A stretch of 42,854 nt of DNA. Source: Acinetobacter tandoii DSM 14970 = CIP 107469 (GTDB lineage Bacteria; Pseudomonadota; Gammaproteobacteria; Pseudomonadales; Moraxellaceae). The position numbers and the translations under genes were made by a program. The stretch lies in the NCBI RefSeq assembly GCF_000400735.1, contig NZ_KE007376.1, positions 1-42,854 of the forward strand. Reading direction: 5' to 3'. Shown here one piece after another: positions 7,229-12,990 of the stretch; positions within the stretch are counted from its first letter, which is position 1, and every line of letters begins with the position of its first letter. The notes beneath the pieces are model-generated. The model ran no database searches and had not been told where the DNA came from. It saw nothing but the letters and a program-made list of their open reading frames with translations.

Positions 7229-7255
7229 AATTCGTATAAGAGATTTATGTTAAAT
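7229..7255 (+). other. pdif-like XerC/XerD site with a 5-bp spacer
   Basis: AATTCGTATAA, spacer GAGAT, TTATGTTAAAT. The XerC half differs from the usual ATTTCGTATAA at one base and the XerD half is an exact consensus match. The spacer is five rather than six bases, so the site may be damaged. Orientation is XerC then XerD on the plus strand. It directly follows vapC. Confidence 0.6.
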
Positions 7256-7355
7256 GGATACAGCTTTTGAAAATTTTAACTTTGAATCAGAGATTTCATT
7301 TTTAATATGATAAAAACCAAAGGATAAAGAAAATTTTGATTTAGGTATGTCATAA

Positions 7356-7787
7356 GTGAATTTTTCAGGTGATGTAGAGGTTTTTTTATCTTGTCTTGGA
7401 ACTAAAGAGTCAAGTTCAGATATTTTGAAAGCAGTTATTCTTGTTGCAAGTGAGTTTGACTCATTAGAGACTAATTTTGGTGGAGAAAAGCTATCCTATT
7501 GGCAATTTTTTAAGAGAGGTATTACGTTCAGGTTTAATGAACATCAGATACTAGATACCATTTTCATCTACGTCAAAGAGAATGAAGAATATTACCCATA
7601 CCCATTTTTAGAAAATCTGATCACAGGTATTAATCACAAAAGTACGATGCAATCTGTAGCTAATTTATTTGGAACCCCCGAAAGAGAAAGTAACAGTTGG
7701 CTTAAATACAAAATATTTGATAATTATTTACATTTTGAGTTTCATAATTCATTAGAATTGAAACAAATTACAATGGGACAATATTAA
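7356..7787 (+). CDS. Hypothetical protein, possibly immunity-like
   Basis: 143 residues starting with GTG; an upstream start is not excluded because the ribosome site is weak. No signal peptide or membrane segment is seen. The pattern GITFRFNEHQILDTIFIY, PYPFLENL, MQSVANLFGTPE, WLKYKIFDNYLHFEF, LKQITMG resembles small proteins that often sit beside polymorphic toxins as immunity or orphan immunity proteins, but this is a resemblance by eye and no toxin gene is present. It has its own terminator at 7829-7850. It lies between the pdif-like site at 7229 and the second inverted IS fragment. Confidence 0.6.
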   Translation: MNFSGDVEVFLSCLGTKESSSDILKAVILVASEFDSLETNFGGEKLSYWQFFKRGITFRFNEHQILDTIFIYVKENEEYYPYPFLENLITGINHKSTMQSVANLFGTPERESNSWLKYKIFDNYLHFEFHNSLELKQITMGQY

Positions 7788-7828
7788 TACCATGTTATTA
7801 ATTTTTATGTATTTTTTTAAATTTAAAC

Positions 7829-7852
7829 CCTAGATTTGAGTCTAGGATTTTT
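7829..7852 (+). terminator. Rho-independent terminator
   Basis: CCTAGA, loop TTTGAG, TCTAGG, then ATTTTTT, about 40 bp after the stop of the gene at 7356. Confidence 0.7.
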
Positions 7853-7859
7853 TATGTTA

Positions 7860-8120
7860 TGTTATTCACCAATTAAAATGTCTATGCGATAAACCATTTA
7901 AAATGTCCTGTTTTTAACTACAAGAGTCAAGCACAGGATTTAACTTTCTTTGTTCAATATCGGCTTTCTGAGCTTTACGGCTCGGCATACTTTTCTTGAG
8001 ACGGGAACGTTTATTCTGTTTCTCCAACTCTTCATGCTGTTGCTGGATATGCGCCAGAACTGAACCTAATCTTTTATTATCAACGACTTTATTCTGCTGT
8101 AGCCCAGCTAATTTATTGAG
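7860..8120 (-). mobile_element. IS fragment, 3' end (copy 2 of an inverted pair)
   Basis: Starts with the terminus TGTTATTCACCAATTAAAAT and runs into the reverse-strand 3' end of a transposase gene. It matches 5929-6046 in inverted orientation over about 118 bp. The transposase reading (stop at 7914) ends RKAQKADIEQRKLNPVLDSC-S and is preceded by LGSVLAHIQQQHEELEKQNK. The outer boundary is not sharp; clear transposase-like sequence fades near 8120. Confidence 0.65.
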
Positions 8121-8192
8121 GATGCTGTATAGGCATTTACTCATCGATACTGGTTCTGCTAAGATTGGGTTTATAAGAATTAAAATGTTCAA
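7914..8192 (-). pseudogene. Transposase C-terminal fragment
   Basis: An open frame of 92 codons whose last about 65 residues (VVDNKRLGSVLAHIQQQ ... SRLKKSMPSRKAQKADIEQR ...) look like the basic C-terminal tail of an IS transposase. The last 20 residues recur nearly unchanged in the inverted copy at 5929-5990. The DDE core is absent. The start given is just the first ATG in the frame, not a real gene start. Confidence 0.6.
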
Positions 8193-8221
8193 AAAATCTA
8201 ATAAAATTAATGGATATATTT

Positions 8222-8479
8222 ATGAATAAACGGACTGCTTTAGAAATTACCCAAAAGTTACGATCTATTTATGCTCATCAAGTCAGAGTGGCAGAGCTAT
8301 TTTTAAAAATAGGCGAAGTCTCTAATCTTACCCCTCTAATCCTCACAGGAAATAAAACCGTTTTTTCTTTTAAAGAAACTGGGAAATCTCTCACTAAAAT
8401 TAAAAAGGAAATTTCTTCTGTGAAAAGTACTTCGCAAGCAGACGAAGTATTGGCAGATATTATTTCTGAGCTGGTATAG
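8222..8479 (+). CDS. Hypothetical small plasmid protein
   Basis: 85 residues from ATG 8222 (an in-frame ATG at 8210 is also possible; neither has a strong ribosome site). Mostly helical and lysine-rich (ALEITQKLRSIYAHQVRVAELFLKIGEVSNL ... KSLTKIKKEISSVK in pieces), acidic at the end. No family recognised. A strong terminator at 8501-8538 follows the stop, supporting a real transcription unit. It abuts the IS fragment, which may have replaced its original promoter region. Confidence 0.55.
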   Translation: MNKRTALEITQKLRSIYAHQVRVAELFLKIGEVSNLTPLILTGNKTVFSFKETGKSLTKIKKEISSVKSTSQADEVLADIISELV

Positions 8480-8500
8480 TCCCGACAGTAAATAATGAAA

Positions 8501-8538
8501 AAAGCTGAATTTCCTAATAGGAAATTCAGCTTTTTTTT
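8501..8538. terminator. Rho-independent terminator, probably bidirectional
   Basis: AAAAAA-GCTGAATTTCC, loop TAATA, GGAAATTCAGC-TTTTTTTT. The 11-bp perfect stem has A-run and T-run on the two sides, so it can serve both the gene ending at 8479 and the minus-strand operon ending at 8568. Confidence 0.88.
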
Positions 8539-8567
8539 ACTTTCTAGTGAGACTAATCCTCACTATA

Positions 8568-8681
8568 TTACTTCTGTTTTTTAAGCTGCTTTTTGAACTT
8601 ATTTAACTTGTTTTTGTGTTTTGAAATCTTTTCAAGACGTGCTTTGATCTTCTGTTTCAAGATTTTAACTTGCTTCGACAT
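8568..8681 (-). CDS. Lysine-rich 37-residue protein
   Basis: Short gene: MSKQVKILKQKIKARLEKIS and then HKNKLNKFKKQLKKQK. More than a third of the residues are lysine and the pattern is that of one long amphipathic basic helix, so nucleic-acid or membrane binding is plausible. An AAGGAGT ribosome site (8688-8694 on the minus strand) sits at ideal distance before the ATG and overlaps the end of the upstream RHH gene (stop at 8686), so the two form an operon with four bases between them. The function is unknown. Confidence 0.6.
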   Translation of the reverse strand: MSKQVKILKQKIKARLEKISKHKNKLNKFKKQLKKQK

Positions 8682-8685
8682 GATG

Positions 8686-8880
8686 TCACTCCTTGGTATG
8701 AATATCCGCTGACTGATTTTTTTTCATAAAACTACGGATAAATTTTCTTAATTCTCTAGCGGCACTGGTGTCCATAGCTTCACACAATTGAATGAACTCA
8801 TCACGTTCAGTGCTGTTAATGCGAATTAAGAGTTGCCCATCTTTTTTGTTGGCCTTTATTTTTTTGGGTTGATCAGTCAT
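8686..8880 (-). CDS. Ribbon-helix-helix DNA-binding protein
   Basis: 64 residues. After a basic leader the segment GQLLIRINSTERDEFIQLCE, then MDTSAARELRKFIRSFM, has the strand-helix-helix pattern of the CopG/Arc/MetJ fold. It probably regulates its own operon: a perfect ten-base inverted repeat sits directly upstream (8915-8939). It is the first gene of a two-gene operon with the 37-residue basic protein. It could be a copy-number repressor or an antitoxin with the basic peptide as partner; the sequence does not decide between these. Confidence 0.7.
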   Translation of the reverse strand: MTDQPKKIKANKKDGQLLIRINSTERDEFIQLCEAMDTSAARELRKFIRSFMKKNQSADIHTKE

Positions 8881-8914
8881 AAGATATTTATTCCCAAAGG
8901 CATTAAAACAATAA

Positions 8915-8939
8915 AATGTATATACACTATATATACATT
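8915..8939. promoter_or_regulatory. Inverted repeat, probable operator of the RHH operon
   Basis: AATGTATATA, five bases (CACTA), TATATACATT: a perfect 10-bp inverted repeat 35 bp upstream of the minus-strand RHH gene, overlapping where its promoter should be. RHH proteins bind such symmetric AT-rich sites. Confidence 0.6.
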
Positions 8940-8940
8940 A

Positions 8941-9223
8941 TGAAAACTAAGCAACTATTTAATTTATTGTTTTTTATTAATAATATTGTTATTCCTGATC
9001 GGATAGAAAACCGGACATTTCTATTTATGGTTTACAACTTTAATGAATGGCCTAATGTAATTTTAGAGCACACGCCAAAGTAAGGTCATGCCAGTCAAAA
9101 TCCTGAACTTTAAATCAATGGTTTAGAAGCCGTGAAACATCATCTTAGCAACGATTAAAACAATTCTTAGATTTATATACGTGACACTAAAAAGCCAGTA
9201 CATATTGAACTGGCTTTTTTCTC
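8941..9223. other. Gene-free stretch with a terminator
   Basis: No convincing reading frame. AAAAAGCCAGT / ACTGGCTTTTT with a nine-base loop (9189-9219) is a good rho-independent terminator without an identifiable gene before it, suggesting a decayed gene. Confidence 0.5.
9189..9220 (+). terminator. Rho-independent terminator
   Basis: An 11-bp stem, AAAAAGCCAGT and ACTGGCTTTTT, loop of nine bases, ends four bases before the pdif-like site at 9224. Confidence 0.8.
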
Positions 9224-9251
9224 AATTTGTCTAACGTGCGTTATGTAAATT
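9224..9251 (+). other. pdif-like XerC/XerD site, left border of the helicase module
   Basis: AATTTGTCTAA, spacer CGTGCG, TTATGTAAATT, that is 11+6+11 bases with XerC and XerD halves in the usual order. Eight of 11 bases match the XerC consensus ATTTCGTATAA and nine of 11 the XerD consensus TTATGTTAAAT. Its spacer shares CGTG with that of the site at 18639, which has the same orientation. Confidence 0.65.
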
Positions 9252-9283
9252 TTAGCAAATCTAAACTGGCAGCCTAACTTAAA

Positions 9284-9391
9284 TAACTGATGTTACGCAA
9301 TAAGTGTATTTTTGAGCATCTTCGCCACTACATGTTGCGGTCGATTTTTTTAAAATTTACAACATATAGAATGGATGCGTAACATCAGTTA
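9284..9391. repeat. 16-bp inverted repeat with a 76-bp spacer
   Basis: TAACTGATGTTACGCA (9284-9299) and its exact reverse complement (9376-9391). Together with the short spacer it could be an IS or MITE-like remnant or a long RNA hairpin. A minus-strand open frame across 9357-9563 shows no family signature and was not called as a gene. Confidence 0.6.
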
Positions 9392-9595
9392 AATAAACTG
9401 TCTCCGATATATTGGTCTCAAAATCCTTAAAGATCTGACTGCATATTTTCCCACTGTGGAACAGCATGCCCATCAGAGTGAAACAAAAAAATGAGATTTT
9501 ATCTCCAAACCCTTTATTATTTTTAAGATCGTATATGATTTTAGAAATTTGAAAGAAACTCAAACTTTAAAATATTCGAATCATGGGGATACAAT

Positions 9596-10012
9596 ATGAA
9601 AATCAAGTTAATCACGCTGACATTAGCACTATCCGCAGCATCACTGGCAAACGCACATAATCATGAACAGTTAATCAGTAATGATTACCAACTGTTTAGT
9701 CCAGAAATCACCTCTAAAATCACTGAGCACAAACCTGTTTCATTAGATTTTATTGCTAGTGCAATTAGCACCCCAACTCAGGCGGTATTAAAAGAAAATT
9801 TAGGTGAGACTAAAAACGTCGTAGTGATTAGCGATGCGGAAACCTGGTATTACGGTGTTCAAATCACCGATCAGGAAAATCAAAAATGTTCTGTCTCTTT
9901 TATTTTCGACCGTGAAAATGGCAAGTTAAGTACATCGGCAGATCTGGTCAGCTTCCATCCAGTAGAATGTGAATTAGCCGTTGCCCAAAAATTAGAAAAG
10001 AAAAATAACTAA
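9596..10012 (+). CDS. Small secreted protein of unknown function
   Basis: 138 residues with a typical Sec signal peptide: MKIKLITLTLALSAASLANA with cleavage expected after ANA, leaving a periplasmic protein of about 118 residues beginning HNHE. The mature part ends with NGKLSTSADLVSFHPVEC and has two cysteines (QKCSVSF, VECELA) that could form a disulfide. No family recognised. A GGGG ribosome site precedes the ATG and a terminator follows. It is the first gene inside the left pdif-like site, so it is probably cargo of that module. Confidence 0.75.
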   Translation: MKIKLITLTLALSAASLANAHNHEQLISNDYQLFSPEITSKITEHKPVSLDFIASAISTPTQAVLKENLGETKNVVVISDAETWYYGVQITDQENQKCSVSFIFDRENGKLSTSADLVSFHPVECELAVAQKLEKKNN

Positions 10013-10028
10013 CTCCAAACCAGACATT

Positions 10029-10054
10029 AAAAAGCCCGCAAATGCAGGCTTTTT
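10029..10054 (+). terminator. Rho-independent terminator
   Basis: AAAAAGCCCGCA pairs with TGCAGGCTTTTT (one mismatch) around AA, 17 bp behind the secreted-protein gene. Confidence 0.85.
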
Positions 10055-10133
10055 AATTCGTCCAAATTTTCCATATATCACCCTGCCAGAATCCGGTTTA
10101 ATGACAATTAAATAGAATATTTGAACTCTTATT

Positions 10134-10306
10134 GGCACTGTTGCAAATAACCACGAATGGTAAGCTGAAGACTGTTTTAGCTAAAGGTGCAGCATGTGAA
10201 TCCTTTCCATGGTCGGCATTTTCAGGGCGAAATCATTCTTTGGGCTGTGCGCTGGTATTGTAAATATGGCATTAGCTATGATCATCTCTTAATGCATGGC
10301 GTTTAG
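10134..10306 (+). mobile_element. IS6-family element, 5' remnant
   Basis: Begins with GGCACTGTTGCAAATA, the terminal repeat seen on the complete copy at 31078-31897. A transposase start follows at the same spacing: the ATG is now GTG at 10196, then NPFHGRHFQGEIILWAVRWY and CKYGISY. Similarity stops near 10282 and the frame ends at a TAG (10304-10306). The DDE domain and right end are absent. It is more diverged than the two other IS6 copies, so it is an older insertion. Confidence 0.85.
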
Positions 10307-10661
10307 TCATAAAAGTATAATGGGGACAAGACGGTTTTCCTCAAATTAATTGATGACACGCCCTAGGTTAAATACTCTCTATCCTTAATACTAATCAAAA
10401 ATAGTTTTAGGATAAGTTTTTTCAATGAAAATTATATTGCATAAGATTAAAAAATATTTTCTAAAAAAATAGCCTATATTTTTAGCCCTTAAATGAATAA
10501 TGATTCTTTTGTAACTATAGAGCGTACCCTAAAGTAACACTGACAACACCCCAGAATTTATGTCTCATTTAAATAAAATTTATCCATACGTTACATGTAA
10601 CTTTTAAATATAATATTCATTATTTACAATAAGCAGAAATAAGCGTCTGGTAGGGTGTAAG
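10307..10661. promoter_or_regulatory. Gene-free stretch before the resolvase, possible res site
   Basis: No gene is visible. It is AT-rich and holds the perfect palindrome GTTACATGTAAC at 10590-10601. Resolvases of this family usually bind a res site directly upstream of their gene, so this interval is the place to expect one; I could not define the subsites by eye. Confidence 0.35.
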
Positions 10662-11225
10662 ATGAAAGGTCATAAGGTGGGATATGTCAGAGTCAGTTCT
10701 GTTGACCAGAATATTGGACGTCAACTTGAGGGAATTGAGGTCGACCGGGTTTTTATCGATAAGGCTTCTGGAAAAAATACTGCCCGCCCGAAATTTCAGG
10801 AAATGCTCAGCTATGTGCGTGAAGGGGATATGATTGTTGTTCACTCTATGGATCGTTTCGCTCGGAGTCTGAAGGATTTAGTCACTGAAGTTGATCAACT
10901 CGTAAAGAGGGGAATTGCTATTCAGTTTGTCAAAGAGAATATTACCTTCACAGCTCAGGCCACTCCGATGGATAACCTGATGTTGCAGCTCATGGGCGCT
11001 TTTGCTCAATTCGAACGGGAAATTATCTTAGAACGTCAGAAAGAAGGGATTAAGCTCGCAGCAGCTCAAGGGAAATATAAAGGACGAGTCCATAAATTGA
11101 ATCCCGATCAGGCCAAAGCCTTACGACAAGCTTGGGAAGAAGGAAAATACAAATCGAAAGTTGCATTAGCAAATGCATTTGGCATCAGCCGACAGGCTGT
11201 GTATAGGTATTTGCAAAGAGATTAA
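10662..11225 (+). CDS. tnpR: Serine recombinase, resolvase/invertase family
   Basis: 187 residues, full length for Tn3-type resolvases and DNA invertases. The catalytic domain begins KVGYVRVSSVDQNIGRQ with the nucleophile S12, and contains GDMIVVHSMDRFARSLKDL with the conserved arginines and the long E helix AFAQFEREIILERQKEG. A C-terminal helix-turn-helix (KSKVALANAFGISRQAVYRYL) ends the protein. The family cuts and rejoins DNA at paired res or inversion sites. A GGTG-rich start region precedes the ATG. It lies just outside the left inverted repeat of the helicase locus; no transposase accompanies it, so it is either a leftover of a Tn3-like element or a plasmid multimer resolution enzyme. 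Confidence 0.93.
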   Translation: MKGHKVGYVRVSSVDQNIGRQLEGIEVDRVFIDKASGKNTARPKFQEMLSYVREGDMIVVHSMDRFARSLKDLVTEVDQLVKRGIAIQFVKENITFTAQATPMDNLMLQLMGAFAQFEREIILERQKEGIKLAAAQGKYKGRVHKLNPDQAKALRQAWEEGKYKSKVALANAFGISRQAVYRYLQRD

Positions 11226-11352
11226 ATAAAAATTGTCTAGAGAGTGATGGCAGCCCAGTTCCCTTTGTTTGATTAAGATTTCGACACCTTTATCAAAACG
11301 GGTAACTTTCTATTTTTCAAGAAGAATGTACGATCAAGTCCGAACTAATATA

Positions 11353-11395
11353 GCTAAAATTAGCGAGTTAACTGTCCGTTTTTTACGGGGGCTAA
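11353..11395 (+). repeat. Left inverted repeat bracketing the helicase locus
   Basis: GCTAAAATTAGCGAGTTAAC continues TGTCCGTTTTTTACGGGGGC-TAA. The reverse complement occurs at 18311-18352 with two substitutions and one T fewer. The two copies flank only the two helicase-system genes. It contains an internal CCGT/ACGG hairpin. Confidence 0.8.
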
Positions 11396-11601
11396 ATGTT
11401 GCCTGACTCCGTTGTGAATATGAACATAGCAAATTCAGGCAATTACACAATTTAATTTACAGTCTCTTTAGATTTGATTTTTACGTTTTTTTCTCCAAAA
11501 TTTCCCTATAAATACAATAAAACAAGAGCTAGTAATACTAGCCCTTTTCGAAAAGTACATGCCCTAATAAGTAAAAGAGCGATGTAATTTTTCTTTATTT
11601 A
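11396..11601. other. Short gene-free stretch
   Basis: Between the left inverted repeat and the end of the 462-residue gene. Nothing coding is seen. AAAACAAGAGCTAGTAATAC...GCCCTTTTCG near 11518-11552 could form a weak terminator for the minus-strand operon: GAGCTAGTA-ATACTAGC-CC contains a GCTAGTA/TACTAGC stem. Confidence 0.4.
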
Positions 11602-12990
11602 TTAGACATTTTTCTTGAAAATTGGACCATAACTAATGCCATTTTCTTCTTTAGGACGCTGCCAAGCATCAAATAAATTGACTAAGTTGCTGACCAATGT
11701 CTTATTATAGCTCATTGAGCCTATTGGGAATGAGGTCAAGAAATCTGCTTCTGAATCTAATACATGTAAAATTACTATAGCAAATTCGTTTTCAACTACG
11801 ATGATTTCAAAATTACCATCGAGCAAACCTTCTTTAATACCGTAAAAATATTTTTGATGGTCTTTTGAAATGATCTTTCGGTAATTATGTACGGAAACAC
11901 GATCTCGCTCATCTGACATCGGTAAGAAACACTTAAGCTGTATTTCATTATTTTGTTTATTTTTGAGTTGCCCCAAAGCACCGACGAACGTATTGAATCT
12001 AAGAGATTTACCCCAAAAGGCATCATCTGGAGCTAACCAATAAATATTCTTTACAGCTTGATTCTTCGTGAGAACATCTTTAATTTTGTTCAATATTAGT
12101 TTTGAATTACCTTGATTATAACAAGGTCCAATAAACAGGTGGTTTTCATCACTCGCTTTGCTCTCTACAGGGTTTAAGCTATCAAATAATGCGACTGGTG
12201 CTAAAAAACGACCATCTTTAAAATATTGGTGCAAATTTAACTGCTCAAAGCCCTCAAGGTTCTTCACAATATCTCGAATATTATTCCCTTTCTTACTCTG
12301 CCCTAAAGCCTGATAAGTCTTATCTTTAAGCTCATCGCTCATAATAGAGTCCAAAACTTTTATAGGTTGTGGATCGGCTTGAGCATCGATATTAAGATCC
12401 AGCGACTTGCGCACTGTGCATTCTGTTACCTTTTTCACCGTACCCATTTTGTAGATGACAGGTCTACCATCCATTTTTTTTAGGGTGATAATTTCGTCTT
12501 CAATTAGTTGGTAGAATTGCTTTTGGAATCTATCTCGAACAATGCTTTCACTATTTGCTGCATGTTCGTTTGTAGCGATCAGTTTTAAGCCGTACATATT
12601 AGTGTCAGGCTTCTGAGCAATGTAATTAAAATTAGTAAGCTCATAAACTAGACCATGTGTATGCTCCAAAATCGATGCAATTTTAGGGATCGAATCCACA
12701 GTAGTAAAATATTTCATTGATTTGTTCGTCAAATGAAATAAACCATCTTGTTTAAGTTCAATCTCGTTATTTGTAATGAGTTGATCTAAAACAATCCGAG
12801 ACTCCCTTTGATTCATGCCCAAAAAGTTTGCTATGTTTTTGACTGACATTGGACTAATACGCAGTAAACGCATAACCATTGAATCAATAAAGTTTGGCAT
12901 TTGGCTTGATGTATAGCTGAATTTTATTTCAAACTTCTGTGCCGGAATCAAAATATCAACATCATGATATGGAATGCTGTAATTACTCAT
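11602..12990 (-). CDS. Winged-helix protein, second component of the putative helicase defence system
   Basis: 462 residues. Residues about 35-95 (MVMRLLRISPMSVKNIANFLG, MNQRESRIVLDQLITNNEI, LKQDGLFHLTNKS) form a MarR-like winged helix; a second helical/winged region is likely at about 140-185. The C-terminal half has alternating strands and helices: HLFIGPCYNQGNSKLIL, VKNIYWLAPDDAFWG, IQLKCFLPMSDERDRV, FAIVILHVLD and PIGSMSYNKTLV. The final GSxxxN is reminiscent of the end of a PLD HKD motif, but the HxK is missing, so nuclease activity is not supported. Its ATG overlaps the stop of the upstream 1682-residue gene by eight bases (ATGAGTAA), so the two are translationally coupled and probably form a complex. 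No family recognised with certainty. Confidence 0.75.
   Translation of the reverse strand: MSNYSIPYHDVDILIPAQKFEIKFSYTSSQMPNFIDSMVMRLLRISPMSVKNIANFLGMNQRESRIVLDQLITNNEIELKQDGLFHLTNKSMKYFTTVDSIPKIASILEHTHGLVYELTNFNYIAQKPDTNMYGLKLIATNEHAANSESIVRDRFQKQFYQLIEDEIITLKKMDGRPVIYKMGTVKKVTECTVRKSLDLNIDAQADPQPIKVLDSIMSDELKDKTYQALGQSKKGNNIRDIVKNLEGFEQLNLHQYFKDGRFLAPVALFDSLNPVESKASDENHLFIGPCYNQGNSKLILNKIKDVLTKNQAVKNIYWLAPDDAFWGKSLRFNTFVGALGQLKNKQNNEIQLKCFLPMSDERDRVSVHNYRKIISKDHQKYFYGIKEGLLDGNFEIIVVENEFAIVILHVLDSEADFLTSFPIGSMSYNKTLVSNLVNLFDAWQRPKEENGISYGPIFKKNV

Noticed and set aside
9357..9563. Minus-strand frame of 68 codons
   Set aside because: Covers one arm of the 16-bp inverted repeat, has no family pattern and no ribosome site; more likely chance.
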